DNA of 64,000 bases from Tessaracoccus sp. (GTDB lineage Bacteria > Actinomycetota > Actinomycetes > Propionibacteriales > Propionibacteriaceae). The stretch is taken from contig NZ_JADJNP010000008.1 in NCBI RefSeq assembly GCF_016714275.1, positions 1 to 64,000 on the forward strand, read 5' to 3'. A program made the translations under genes and the position numbers. This document shows, one piece after another, positions 37,713 through 45,462 of this stretch. Within the stretch, counting starts at the first letter, position 1. Each line of letters begins with the position of its first letter. The notes beneath the pieces were generated by a model. It was not told the origin of the DNA. It was given only the letters and a program-made list of their open reading frames with translations, and searched no databases.

Positions 37713-38204
37713 ATGGCCCAGGCTCCCAAGACCACTCTCCCGAAGTACAACGCCCGCCGTGGCCTCTGGGTCGGCGGCGACTCGCGGACGCTGTACACGT
37801 TCACCGATCAGCGGACCGGGCATGCGTTCACGAAGCGCCCCGGTGAGGTGCACGCTGCGGGGCCGCCGGACGTGTCTGTCCGCGTCGCGACGAAGGCTGA
37901 GGGCGAGGCGTGGTGGGGTGACGAGGCCGAGTTCAAGCCATTCTCGGCGAGCGGCTGGACGACGCTCGGCCGCCTCGGTCCCTCGGGCGCGTACGCCGGC
38001 AAGACCAACTTCCAGTGGCTCCAACGCGACGTCGCGGGTGCGCTCCGGCGTCACGACTGCAGCGGTGCCCGGACGGCCGTCAGCAAGGCCCTGCTCGTCG
38101 CACGGACACCGCGAGAGCGTGGCGCCGTCGTCGCGATGCAGCGGAAGGTGCTGACCTGCGAGATCCGCGGCGCCGGCGTCGGGCGGGCGCGGCCGCGTCA
38201 GTAG
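37713..38204 (+). CDS. Basic protein with Ala/Cys C-terminal helix pair
   Basis: 163 residues. A beta-like N-terminal part (GLWVGGDSRTLYTFTDQRTGH) and a C-terminal WLQRDVAGALRRHDCSGARTAVSKALL...MQRKVLTCEIRG, which echoes the C-terminal AALAAVKAGDCAGA...LQHKVLRCKRRR of the protein at 12501: D-C-x-G-A-x-x-A-x-x-A ... (M/L)Q-x-K-V-L-x-C. The two probably share a small domain. Confidence 0.7.
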   Translation: MAQAPKTTLPKYNARRGLWVGGDSRTLYTFTDQRTGHAFTKRPGEVHAAGPPDVSVRVATKAEGEAWWGDEAEFKPFSASGWTTLGRLGPSGAYAGKTNFQWLQRDVAGALRRHDCSGARTAVSKALLVARTPRERGAVVAMQRKVLTCEIRGAGVGRARPRQ

Positions 38205-38410
38205 GTCTTGACGCGGTTGATGCGGAACCACTCACCGCCGTGCATCTGCGCGTCGCTCTTGCTCACTTGGCACTTGAACCCGGCGCGACGTAGGCTCGGG
38301 TCCATTGTCCGTTCGCAGTGACGTAGGGCCTGAGCCCGTGTCATCTCACGGGCGAGTGTTCCTGCGCCATCCTTGACGGGGAGCTTCAACGTTTGGCGGT
38401 GAGCGGGCAT
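38198..38410 (-). CDS. Small basic Cys-pair protein
   Basis: 70 residues (MPAHRQTLKLPVKDGAGTLA...). Two cysteines, C-terminal EWFRINRVKTY. Leaderless, 6 bases after TAGGCT. Overlaps the convergent neighbour by 7 bases. Confidence 0.65.
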   Translation of the reverse strand: MPAHRQTLKLPVKDGAGTLAREMTRAQALRHCERTMDPSLRRAGFKCQVSKSDAQMHGGEWFRINRVKTY

Positions 38411-38416
38411 CCCAAG

Positions 38417-38450
38417 AGCCTACCATACGGAGCCTGCTTGATGGTAGGCT
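38417..38450. promoter_or_regulatory. Divergent leaderless promoters
   Basis: Leftward TAGGCT (plus-strand AGCCTA, 38417-38422) and rightward TGGTAGGCT (-10 at 38445-38450, 7 bases to ATG). Confidence 0.7.
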
Positions 38451-38457
38451 TCCGGGT

Positions 38458-38925
38458 ATGCCAGCCTTCGCCGTCGCCCTGTTCTTCGTCCTGACGCCGC
38501 TGCTCGTCGCCGCGACGGGCAGCACAGACCCGCTCAGCGACCTCGTGGCGGCCGCGCGCAGCGGCGACGGGCGCGTGATCGCGGCCGCGCTCCTGGTCCT
38601 GGTCATGACCGCGCTCCGGGACTTCCGGGGCAACCTCAAGTGGTTCAGCGGCGACCGCGGCGGCGTGCTGTTCCTGTTCCTCATGAGCTTCCTCGGCGCG
38701 CTCGTCACGTCGTTCGTGACCCGGGCCCCGATCGACGCAACGCTGGCCATCAGCGCGCTTCAGATCGGTGTCCTCGCGGCCGGTGGCTACACCGCCGTCA
38801 AGCGTCTCATGGCCCCCAAGGATGCGACCGCGGCCGGCGAGATCACGCCGTCGCCGGTGGAGCCGCTAGCGCCGGTCCTCGAGCCCGACGCCGAGGCACC
38901 GACGCCGCCGAAGGATGCCGCGTGA
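38458..38925 (+). CDS. Holin candidate
   Basis: 155 residues with about four hydrophobic segments: residues 2-20 (AFAVALFFVLTPLLVAA), 40-54 (IAAALLVLVMTAL), 71-87 (VLFLFLMSFLGALVTSF) and 96-112 (LAISALQIGVLAAGG). The C-terminal 40 residues are Pro/Glu-rich and soluble. GTGA overlap with the M15 endolysin gene is the standard holin-endolysin arrangement. Its product would permeabilise the inner membrane to release the lysin. Confidence 0.7.
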   Translation: MPAFAVALFFVLTPLLVAATGSTDPLSDLVAAARSGDGRVIAAALLVLVMTALRDFRGNLKWFSGDRGGVLFLFLMSFLGALVTSFVTRAPIDATLAISALQIGVLAAGGYTAVKRLMAPKDATAAGEITPSPVEPLAPVLEPDAEAPTPPKDAA

Positions 38926-39545
38926 GCTTCCTCGAACACCTTATCTCGTTCATGCACGTCCCGCCGGCGGGTGATCACCCGGCGGAGCTGACGGGCCTGC
39001 GTGAGCGCGTCGAGCTGTACGGCAACCCGGGCCTGGCGCGGACCGACGCCGACCCGGCGTGGGTGAAGCGCAACATCGTCGAGTTCCACGGCAGCCAGGC
39101 GTTGCCGGGCATCCCGTCGAAGTTCTACTTCCAGACGCACCGCCTCGCCGTGCCGCATCTCCGGCGCGCGCTCGAGCGCGCACAACGCGAGTGCCCGACC
39201 TACGTGATCGGACGTGCTGCGTCGTTCGTTTTTCGCCGGCAGCGCCACGACACGCCGGCGCTCGCGGCGAAGGAGAAGCGGCGGTTGCGGCCGCTGTCGG
39301 AGCACGCGTGGGGCTTGGCCGTCGACATCGACCCGTACGACGACGCCGATCAGCCGTTGAACGGCGCCCGCACGTTCGCGCGCGGCGCGTACCCAGAGCC
39401 GTGGGGGCCGGCCTGGATGAAGCTGTGGCCCAAGGGGCTACCGCGGGCATTCGTCGCGGCGCTCGAGGCCGAGGGCTGGGCGTGGGGCGGCCGGTGGCAG
39501 AAATACTGTGACCCGATGCACTTTTCCTGGAGTCGGCGGCCGTAA
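38922..39545 (+). CDS. M15 peptidase endolysin (VanY/CwlK type)
   Basis: 207 residues. LSEHAWGLAVDIDPYD near residue 128 gives the S-x-H-x-x-G-x-A-x-D zinc motif, and WGGRWQKYCDPMHFSW near the end supplies the catalytic Asp and last zinc His. This is the layout of M15C D-Ala-D-Ala/L-Ala-D-Glu peptidases used as phage endolysins. No wall-binding domain and no signal peptide, so it needs the holin with which it overlaps. Confidence 0.85.
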   Translation: MSFLEHLISFMHVPPAGDHPAELTGLRERVELYGNPGLARTDADPAWVKRNIVEFHGSQALPGIPSKFYFQTHRLAVPHLRRALERAQRECPTYVIGRAASFVFRRQRHDTPALAAKEKRRLRPLSEHAWGLAVDIDPYDDADQPLNGARTFARGAYPEPWGPAWMKLWPKGLPRAFVAALEAEGWAWGGRWQKYCDPMHFSWSRRP

Positions 39546-39561
39546 TGTCAGCGCGACGTGG

Positions 39562-39567
39562 TAGACA
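39562..39567 (+). promoter_or_regulatory. Leaderless promoter -10 (TGGTAGACA)
   Basis: TAGACA 8 bases before the ATG at 39576; last base departs from T. Confidence 0.45.
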
Positions 39568-39575
39568 CCGCTGAC

Positions 39576-40007
39576 ATGGACCGCACGCAGCGCACGCTCG
39601 TCGTCTCCCAATTTTTGCACGCAGCTGCTGCCCGCGGTGCGGCGCTGACAAATGCCGACTTGGCGCGTTGTCGATTCAGCGGCACCGCGGTGCTCAAGAC
39701 GGACCGCGGCACCGCCGTGGCTGGTGCGCCGGTGCTCCCCGATACCACCGACACCCTCGGCGCTGTCATCGCGGCAAACAAGGGCGCGGTTGCTGCGTTG
39801 CTCGCGGCTATTCCGCCGACGCCTGCGATGCACGCGACCGCGGTCGACGTGCTGGAGTACATCGCCTGGGTAGCCTGCATGATGGGTTGTCCAGACATGC
39901 ACTTGGATGCCCGTGCCGAGGCCGATCGGATGGTCGATCGGATGGTTGCGTCGGTGGTGGACACCTTCGATAAGGTGGCACCGTTGCCTGTCAGCGGGGT
40001 GTGCTAG
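39576..40007 (+). CDS. Hypothetical helical protein
   Basis: 143 residues (MDRTQRTLVVSQFLHAAAAR...). Helical with ATAVDVLEYIAWVACMMGCP as a hydrophobic centre that is too short and mixed for a membrane helix. A GTG six codons upstream is a possible start, but leaderless geometry favours this ATG. Unknown. Confidence 0.65.
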   Translation: MDRTQRTLVVSQFLHAAAARGAALTNADLARCRFSGTAVLKTDRGTAVAGAPVLPDTTDTLGAVIAANKGAVAALLAAIPPTPAMHATAVDVLEYIAWVACMMGCPDMHLDARAEADRMVDRMVASVVDTFDKVAPLPVSGVC

Positions 40008-40010
40008 CGT
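40005..40010 (+). promoter_or_regulatory. Leaderless promoter -10 (TGCTAGCGT)
   Basis: TAGCGT 7 bases before the ATG at 40018, overlapping the previous stop; TTGCCT lies 15 bases upstream. Confidence 0.55.
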
Positions 40011-40017
40011 CTGGGTC

Positions 40018-40209
40018 ATGAGCCGTTCGCGTCATCCGAAATGCCCCAACGGGCGCCGGTCGTGTGGATGCTGCACCGGGCGCGTCGGCGCCGGCCGCCG
40101 CGATCGAGCTGCAGCGCACTACGCCGACGCCATTCCTGACGCGTTGAATGACGACGCACAGGAGACCGGCAGCGGTGCCCACGAGATCCCGCACTTGGAT
40201 CGGCTGTGA
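40018..40209 (+). CDS. Small Cys-cluster protein
   Basis: 63 residues. MSRSRHPKCPNGRRSCGCCTGR has four cysteines in a basic context, then acidic residues and HEIPHLD. Resembles small metal-binding phage proteins. Coupled to the next gene by GTGA. Confidence 0.6.
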   Translation: MSRSRHPKCPNGRRSCGCCTGRVGAGRRDRAAAHYADAIPDALNDDAQETGSGAHEIPHLDRL

Positions 40210-40583
40210 GTAGGGCCGCGCGTCGAGTTATCCGCGCGGCCGCCCGCGCCGGGTGGGTCTCCAACCTCGGACATGTTCCCCGACGGTGGCCGTCGCGCGC
40301 GCTTCGATGGCTGTTGATGGCGCCATTCCTGGTGCTGATCACCGAGTTCCACCGCGTCCGTCGGTGTACGTACGACGTCGCGCAGTGTAGCTGCGGGCGG
40401 ATCATCCACTTCGAGGATCTGCGATGGCTCCGGTGGCCCGCCTGGGCGACCGGGTGTCTCGTCGCGCAGGTCCACAACTGGATCAACTGGCGGCCCGAAA
40501 AGCCGACCGCCCCGGGTTACCCCGAGGCGGCCGTCGAAAAATCCGACGAAGTGAGCGTGCGTGCAGAGGCCCGCCGGATGTGA
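40206..40583 (+). CDS. Hypothetical basic protein with hydrophobic segment
   Basis: 125 residues. Arg-rich N-terminus, one hydrophobic stretch (ALRWLLMAPFLVLITEF, about 32-48) and CTYDVAQCSCGRIIHFEDL with three cysteines. Could be a small membrane protein with a cytoplasmic metal site. Unknown. Confidence 0.6.
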   Translation: MSRAARRVIRAAARAGWVSNLGHVPRRWPSRALRWLLMAPFLVLITEFHRVRRCTYDVAQCSCGRIIHFEDLRWLRWPAWATGCLVAQVHNWINWRPEKPTAPGYPEAAVEKSDEVSVRAEARRM

Positions 40584-40598
40584 TACACGGAGCCTAGC

Positions 40599-41015
40599 AT
40601 GAATCCGAACCGCGAGACACATGCTGCGCTCTGGGATCACATCGATCGTACCGCGGAACAGGTCGATACGTGGCCCTACTGGAAACGCGGCGGAGGCTTC
40701 GCCGAAGCCGAGGACCGCGCGCGTGCGGCCGCATCAACTAGGGGGCCTTCGATGCCCGACGATCAGATGTGGGTCCCACCGGCCCCACCGGTTACAGCAC
40801 CGATCACGGCCATGACCGGCGTCATCAGCTACGGTCATTTGGCGTGTACGTGCTCGATGGTATGGTACGGTGTCTGTCCGCCGCCTCCGTGCCCTGCACA
40901 CACCACGATCGGCCGCGTCGTGATCGAGACGGCCTCGACGCCGTCGCCCTTGTCCGACGCCGACGTCGACCGGATCGCGCGCCGCGTTCGTGAGCTGCAG
41001 CGGAGTGGCGAGTGA
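40599..41015 (+). CDS. Hypothetical Pro/Cys protein
   Basis: 138 residues. Helical start (ETHAALWDHIDRTAEQVD), a Pro-rich middle with CTCSMVWYGVCPPPPC, and a C-terminal helix DVDRIARRVRELQ. Metal binding by the cysteines is possible. GTGA overlap with the next gene. Confidence 0.65.
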   Translation: MNPNRETHAALWDHIDRTAEQVDTWPYWKRGGGFAEAEDRARAAASTRGPSMPDDQMWVPPAPPVTAPITAMTGVISYGHLACTCSMVWYGVCPPPPCPAHTTIGRVVIETASTPSPLSDADVDRIARRVRELQRSGE

Positions 41016-41329
41016 ACCCGATCGGCCTGGCGGCAATCTACGATATGCCGGCGCGTAGCGTCGACGGCGCACTCAACTTCCTGTTCGTGACCGCCGATGA
41101 TGCCTACGATGCAGGCCGCTTCGCCGACTATGCCGCGGCCGTCGCGGCGCTCGACTTCGACCGCGTGACCGACCTGGCGGTGCTCACGGGCGTCGCCGTG
41201 ACGTTGCTCTGGCCGAAGCAGGCTGGCGTCGACCTGCCAGGCCGCGACGTACTCGTCGCACGCATCGCAGCCCGCGTCCGCACGCTCGCCCCGGACCGGA
41301 CCGCGGCGCTGATGCAGGGGCTGTGGTAG
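41012..41329 (+). CDS. Hypothetical helical protein
   Basis: 105 residues (VNPIGLAAIYDMPARSVDGA...). All-helical, no cysteines, no motif. Immediately followed by the next GTG. Confidence 0.65.
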   Translation: MNPIGLAAIYDMPARSVDGALNFLFVTADDAYDAGRFADYAAAVAALDFDRVTDLAVLTGVAVTLLWPKQAGVDLPGRDVLVARIAARVRTLAPDRTAALMQGLW

Positions 41330-41728
41330 GTGACGGCCGCAATCCGACGGGGCTGGCGGTTACGCATGCCGTCACCGTGGGCCTTCGCTACTATCGTGGC
41401 CGGCGGCGCCGAGGTCTACGTCATCACCGACATGCACGATCACGCGGGTGTCTGCGCGACGCTGGCCCGCAACGAGTTCGGCTTCATCGACCCGACGCGT
41501 GTCCACTGTGCGGACTACACGACGCACGGCGAGGGCTGCAAGGCGGTGCTCCTGCGTGACCTCCGGATCGACGTCATGCTCGACGACTTCGTCGGCTACG
41601 TCGCCATCCCGGGGTGCCCGGTCCGGTGCCTCGTGATGCCCGACGCGACGCAGCCGTACTGGCATCCGACCTGGCAGACAGGGGACGACCAGGAGTTCGG
41701 GCGGCGGGTCTACCGACCCGCAGACTAG
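41330..41728 (+). CDS. Hypothetical beta-rich protein
   Basis: 132 residues. AEVYVITDMHDHAGVCATL and VHCADYTTHGEGCKAVLLRDLRIDVMLDDFVGYVAIPG with four cysteines. GTG directly abuts the previous stop. Convergent with the next gene (4-base overlap). Unknown. Confidence 0.65.
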   Translation: MTAAIRRGWRLRMPSPWAFATIVAGGAEVYVITDMHDHAGVCATLARNEFGFIDPTRVHCADYTTHGEGCKAVLLRDLRIDVMLDDFVGYVAIPGCPVRCLVMPDATQPYWHPTWQTGDDQEFGRRVYRPAD

Positions 41729-42207
41729 TCCTGCGGCTCGACGCACACCGGACAGCTCCGCTGACCGAGGTACCCATCAGTACGTGGAAGTGCCGCGCGC
41801 TCGACTTCGACCTCGTGGCCGCATTCGAGCACGTCGACCGGCGTTGGCCACATCGCCACGCCGTCGGGGCCTGGCCGTTCGACTAGCCGTCGATCGATGA
41901 TACGTGCTTGAAGGCGCTGCGGCCACTCCTCACCGTACTCGTCCCAGACGCGAACATCATGGGTTGCGTGGAGGCGTGCGAATTCGCCGATCGGTTCACG
42001 GCCGGATCCGTAGATGTCGAGCGAGTCGCCGTCGATGCCGAAGCCAGCTTCAGCCACACGCGCGAACAGCGGCAAGTGTGGGATCAGCGCGAGTAGCTTG
42101 TCGCCCTGGTGGTTGAAGTCGCACCACCGGCCCCATGTCGCGGACGGGCCTGCGCTCGTCGGATCGGGGGCGCACGTCACACAGACTAGATGAAAATCGC
42201 GGCTCAT
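41725..42207 (-). CDS. Hypothetical protein with terminal CxxC pairs
   Basis: 160 residues. MSRDFHLVCVTCAPDP at the start and LECGHEVEVER...QRSCPVCVEPQD at the end give two CxxC pairs that may form one zinc site across the chain. WCDFNHQGDKLLALIPHLPLF recalls a small phage family (DFNHQ...L..L). TATCCG (minus strand) is 9 bases before ATG. Confidence 0.65.
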   Translation of the reverse strand: MSRDFHLVCVTCAPDPTSAGPSATWGRWCDFNHQGDKLLALIPHLPLFARVAEAGFGIDGDSLDIYGSGREPIGEFARLHATHDVRVWDEYGEEWPQRLQARIIDRRLVERPGPDGVAMWPTPVDVLECGHEVEVERAALPRTDGYLGQRSCPVCVEPQD

Positions 42208-42244
42208 TGCCCAAGGCGGATAGCACACGAGCCTGACAGCACGG

Positions 42245-42273
42245 TTGACGTGTTCCCAGGCTTCCGGTAGGCT
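42245..42273 (+). promoter_or_regulatory. Strong promoter before 42327
   Basis: TTGACG, exactly 17 bases, TAGGCT in extended TAGGCT context, followed by a leader of about 45 bases with AGAAGGA ribosome-binding site. It shares the -10 type of the leaderless set but drives a leadered mRNA. Confidence 0.75.
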
Positions 42274-42326
42274 TCCTTACATCCACTGCGAGGCTCACCC
42301 TCGCCCACCCGGAAGAAGGAACCGCC

Positions 42327-42797
42327 ATGGCGCTCACCGCAATCCTCGTCAACGTCACCGCCAACGAGCTGGTGTACAAGATCACCAACGCCGCCACCCT
42401 CGGCACCACGCTGACCATCCCGGCCGCGGGCGGCGCCACGCCGGACCTCGCGACCGACTGCGTCGACGACACCTGGGGTCGTGCCGCGAGCGCCCAGCTG
42501 CGCGCCGTCTGCCGCGCCGGCCTCGACGGCCTCGGCGCCCAGGCCGCCGGCGGCTGGAGCCAGGCCGAGGCCCGGGACCTGCTGATGGGCGACGGCACCA
42601 CCCAGGCGGGTGGCCCGCTGATGCCGCGCGCCGAGATCGACCTCCAGCCGGCGACCGGCGTCGGCGGCGGCGCGCTCTGCGAGGCCGACGTCGACGTCGA
42701 CGGTTCGGGGCGGCCCGAGATCAACATCACCGCCATCGCGACTGCCGGCGACTGCTACATGCGCGTCCGCCTGCGCGCGTCGTCGTCGGTCAAGTAG
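42327..42797 (+). CDS. Small beta-rich, highly translated structural-type protein
   Basis: 156 residues (MALTAILVNVTANELVYKIT...). Strand-rich ends and a helical centre, with Gly/Thr/Ala abundance and very strong C/G-ending codon choice. Good promoter and ribosome-binding site and its own transcription unit, like a decoration or virion protein. No family recognised. Confidence 0.7.
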   Translation: MALTAILVNVTANELVYKITNAATLGTTLTIPAAGGATPDLATDCVDDTWGRAASAQLRAVCRAGLDGLGAQAAGGWSQAEARDLLMGDGTTQAGGPLMPRAEIDLQPATGVGGGALCEADVDVDGSGRPEINITAIATAGDCYMRVRLRASSSVK

Positions 42798-42800
42798 CCC

Positions 42801-42813
42801 GGCTCGTCGAGCC
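42801..42813 (+). terminator. Hairpin after the 42327 gene
   Basis: GGCTC-GTC-GAGCC a few bases after the stop; no T tract follows. Confidence 0.35.
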
Positions 42814-42846
42814 TGGCCTGTCAGCGGCTCGGGGCGACCCGGGCCG

Positions 42847-42876
42847 TTGATCGTTTCGGGCGGGGCGTGTTAGCGT
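42847..42876 (+). promoter_or_regulatory. Leaderless promoter
   Basis: TTGATC, 18 bases, TAGCGT, 7 bases, ATG at 42884. Confidence 0.65.
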
Positions 42877-42883
42877 TTGGCGT

Positions 42884-43171
42884 ATGGCTCGTCGCAAGCC
42901 GCGGTTCCGTGTCGTCTCACAGGCGCTGGTGCACGGTCAGGTGATCGGCGCCTTCAGGGCTGAGTACCCAACGTTTGGCGCGGCAGCACGCAAGGCTGCA
43001 CGTGACGCCAAGACACGCGGGTACCACACGACCGTCGAGGATGTCACACAGGGTCCGTACAGTCATCGCGAGGGGTACTTGGCGATCTGCACACCGCAAC
43101 GCAAGCGCGGTCGCAGCTACGCCCAGTGCAAGTTTTCGTCACGCGGACGCCAACTGTTGGCGGTACGCTGA
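42884..43171 (+). CDS. Small basic protein
   Basis: 95 residues (MARRKPRFRVVSQALVHGQV...). Basic, beta-alpha pattern with FGAAARKAARDAKTRGYHTTVEDV and a Cys pair (CTPQRKRGRSYAQC). Similar in style to the leaderless small basic set. Possibly nucleic-acid-binding. Confidence 0.7.
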   Translation: MARRKPRFRVVSQALVHGQVIGAFRAEYPTFGAAARKAARDAKTRGYHTTVEDVTQGPYSHREGYLAICTPQRKRGRSYAQCKFSSRGRQLLAVR

Positions 43172-43190
43172 GCGCACGCACGTTTCGTAG

Positions 43191-43436
43191 CTACCCGAGC
43201 GCCCGTGCGCGCGGGATGCGCTGGCGGAACATCCAGCTCAGGAGCCGGTGTGGCCAGCGCAGCTGGATGTGCTGGACGAACCGTGTGCACGCACACGTGC
43301 CGCCGGCCGGCACGTCGAAGACGGCGCAGCCCGCACCATCGAGGCTCCACCAGTGGTGGGCCTCACCGTGTCCACAGGTGACGCAAGCGCGCTTGCCGTC
43401 GCGCATGACGACCAACTGTAACGACGGCTCAGCCAT
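43191..43436 (-). CDS. Small Cys/His protein
   Basis: 81 residues. RACVTCGHGEAHHWWSLDGAGCAVFDVPAGGTCACTRFV has five cysteines and two histidines in a zinc-finger-like array, followed by a basic Trp/Arg tail. Overlaps the upstream gene by 8 bases. Confidence 0.6.
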   Translation of the reverse strand: MAEPSLQLVVMRDGKRACVTCGHGEAHHWWSLDGAGCAVFDVPAGGTCACTRFVQHIQLRWPHRLLSWMFRQRIPRARALG

Positions 43437-43758
43437 CGTGAAACCGGCTCGATGGGTAGTTCTCGCTCCACTGGCTCATGCCCTTCCATGCGCGGTACAG
43501 CTGACACAACAGGCACTTCTCGCCGGTGACCGTCGACTGACGCCCGTAGCCGTTGTCGTGTGCCCACGGGATGTCGAGCCGGTACTCGAGCGGGTGCGTG
43601 CAGATCGGCCGCGCCTCGGCCGCGATCGCGGTGAGCGTGGTACGAAGCGTACTTTGCCGGTCGATCGCCTTGTCGAGCGCGCGGCGCGCGCAGGCGTAGC
43701 GTCGCTCGAGGCGCTGCAACTCGGTGAGCTTTGTCGTCCTACGATCGCGCTTGCGCAT
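43429..43758 (-). CDS. Coiled-coil plus metal-site protein
   Basis: 109 residues. N-terminal basic coiled coil (TKLTELQRLERRYACARRALDKAIDRQ) and a C-terminal ICTHP...YGRQSTVTGEKCLLCQLYRAWKG. The C-T-H and C-x2-C pair are probably one zinc site, as in small phage DUF families. Unknown role. Confidence 0.65.
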   Translation of the reverse strand: MRKRDRRTTKLTELQRLERRYACARRALDKAIDRQSTLRTTLTAIAAEARPICTHPLEYRLDIPWAHDNGYGRQSTVTGEKCLLCQLYRAWKGMSQWSENYPSSRFHDG

Positions 43759-43764
43759 CGCCGG

Positions 43765-43956
43765 TCACTTCCTGACCGTGCGCGTGGTGCGCGTGACCGT
43801 GGTACGCGTGACGCGTGTCCCGTCGGGCCGGACTTCTTCCTCGGTGACTCGGGTTTCCTTCGCGTCACCGTCGTGCGGCACGTCGTCGTGCGGCACCTCA
43901 CGGAGCAGCTGGCCGAACTCAGCGAACAACGCGTCGAACCGTCGCCAGAACGTCAT
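43765..43956 (-). CDS. Small protein with charged Thr-rich tail
   Basis: 63 residues. Helical start (MTFWRRFDALFAEFGQLLRE) and a tail of alternating charged and Thr residues (VRPDGTRVTRTTVTRTTRTVRK). ATG chosen 6 bases after a GAGG ribosome-binding site. Unknown. Confidence 0.6.
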   Translation of the reverse strand: MTFWRRFDALFAEFGQLLREVPHDDVPHDGDAKETRVTEEEVRPDGTRVTRTTVTRTTRTVRK

Positions 43957-43980
43957 CACGTACCTCGTTTGGGGTAGATC

Positions 43981-44733
43981 TCAGCGGGGGCTGACCGCCG
44001 CCTCGAACTGTCGCAACGTCTCCTCGCCCATGACCGCGGCTGTCGCGTCGCGCCCGCCGCGCAGCTTGAACTCGCGGGGGCCGTCGAAGACCTTGCCGTT
44101 GACGGGGTCGACGCGGAACGGCCGAGCCCGCGTCGCGTTGGCTCCGTGGATCATCGCGATGTAGTCAAACGCCGTCGTCCGAACCGAGGCGCCTGCGTTA
44201 GTGCGCTGGACGATCCAGTCGCCGACGTCACCGTACGCGCTCTTGACCTCGAACGGTGTACGCTCCCAGAGCTTGCGGCGGAACGTCACGAGCCCGTCGA
44301 CGACCACGGCCGGCGTCGTGAACTCGACCGTCCGGCGCGTCGGCGCCGTCAGCTCGTGGTAGAGGATGCGCTCGACGCCGATCAGGTCGGCGCCGGTCGT
44401 CCCGATCGCCTCGAGCGTCTTGGCCAGCCGGTCGGGCGCCGACCAGTCGTCGTCGTCCCACAACGTCACCCAGGCGCCGCGCGTCCGTGCGATCGTCGCG
44501 TTCTGCTTGTCCGCGACCGTCGGCCATCGGCCGCGGACGCCTTGCCAGGCGACCCCGCTCGCGGCGACGGTCCGGGCCTCGTCGTACGGCACCACGGCGT
44601 CTGCGTCAAGTCCGATCACCAGCTCGACGTCGGTGCCTAGCCCACGCGCCTGGGCGAGCAGCCCGGCAAGGACGGGCGCACGGATGCGGTCACGCGACGC
44701 CATCGTGATCATGGCGATCGAGAGGGTGGTCAC
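43981..44733 (-). CDS. Family 2-type glycosyltransferase
   Basis: 250 residues. SIAMITMASRDRIRAPVLAGLLAQA is the Rossmann-like start of GT-A enzymes; KQNATIARTRGAWVTLWDDDDWSAPDRLAKTL contains the Asp cluster (DDDD) that binds the metal and nucleotide-sugar, followed by a region ending FEVKSAYGDVGDWIV with an acidic base candidate. Leaderless GTG 6 bases after TACAAG. In phages such enzymes glycosylate DNA bases or surface sugars; target unknown. Confidence 0.8.
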   Translation of the reverse strand: MTTLSIAMITMASRDRIRAPVLAGLLAQARGLGTDVELVIGLDADAVVPYDEARTVAASGVAWQGVRGRWPTVADKQNATIARTRGAWVTLWDDDDWSAPDRLAKTLEAIGTTGADLIGVERILYHELTAPTRRTVEFTTPAVVVDGLVTFRRKLWERTPFEVKSAYGDVGDWIVQRTNAGASVRTTAFDYIAMIHGANATRARPFRVDPVNGKVFDGPREFKLRGGRDATAAVMGEETLRQFEAAVSPR

Positions 44734-44739
44734 CAAAAC

Positions 44740-44792
44740 CTTGTAGCACGGCTACCTGACCGCGTATAGCTGTGCTAGGTTCTCGTTTGCGA
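44740..44792. promoter_or_regulatory. Divergent promoters with operator variant
   Basis: Leftward TACAAG (44740-44745), 6 bases to GTG. Rightward TAGGTT (44776-44781), 10 bases to ATG. The box TCTC-GTTT-GCGA (44781-44792) spans the rightward start and ends on the A of its ATG. Confidence 0.6.
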
Positions 44793-45157
44793 TGCCGCCC
44801 ATCGATCAGCTCGGGACCGAGCGTATCTTTTGCGACAACTGTGACGCCAGCGGGCGACGGTCGTTGCTGTTCCCGGCGCCGGACGGGTGGTTCTACATCG
44901 CCACGACCGTGGACGCTAGCCAGACGCTCTACGTCTATGCGTGCGGGGCGGCGTGCCGCGACAAGCTATGGCAGGCCGGCCCAGGGCCGGCGCTGCCTGG
45001 CGTCGCGGCTCACGTCGGGGCCGCGATCCGGGCGCACAGCGTGGCGCCGTCGGCGCCGGCATCGATCCCGATCCCGACGCCGCGGGCGTGTATCTTCGAC
45101 GAGGGGGTGTGCAAGGCGGCGAACTGCCCTACCCACGGATGGTCCAAGGATCCATGA
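44792..45157 (+). CDS. Hypothetical Cys-rich protein
   Basis: 121 residues. IFCDNCDASGRRSLLF, YACGAACRDKLW, CIFDEGVCKAANCPTHGW: seven or more cysteines in three groups, so at least one zinc site is likely. The pattern C-D-x-C near the N-terminus and AC-x3-C is seen in small phage zinc proteins. Heads a short operon with an HTH protein. Confidence 0.65.
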   Translation: MPPIDQLGTERIFCDNCDASGRRSLLFPAPDGWFYIATTVDASQTLYVYACGAACRDKLWQAGPGPALPGVAAHVGAAIRAHSVAPSAPASIPIPTPRACIFDEGVCKAANCPTHGWSKDP

Positions 45158-45462
45158 CTGAGCCTGCGGCTGAGCCCATTCTCACAGACGACAACGTGGA
45201 CGTCGGCGCTGGCGCCGATCCACCGGCGGTCGCGTTCGAGGTCCGACGCGCGCCGGACGACCCGACGCGGTGGATCTTCATGATCACCCAGCCGGCTGTC
45301 GACGTCGACGTCGACCCGCGGTACCTCGCCACGGGCGACGCGGCGGCGGCGGCGATCGCCGCGTTCTGTACGCAACAGCTTGCAGCGCTGGGCGTTTTGC
45401 CGCAGGATGCAGCCCGTATGATCTACGATCGCATCTCCCTACCGCCGTCGGAGACGCCATGA
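45154..45462 (+). CDS. Hypothetical acidic protein
   Basis: 102 residues. Acidic N-terminus (LTDDNVDVGAGADPP), VAFEVRRAPDDPTRWIFMITQPA, and a helical C-terminus. ATGA overlaps at both ends. Unknown. Confidence 0.65.
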   Translation: MTEPAAEPILTDDNVDVGAGADPPAVAFEVRRAPDDPTRWIFMITQPAVDVDVDPRYLATGDAAAAAIAAFCTQQLAALGVLPQDAARMIYDRISLPPSETP

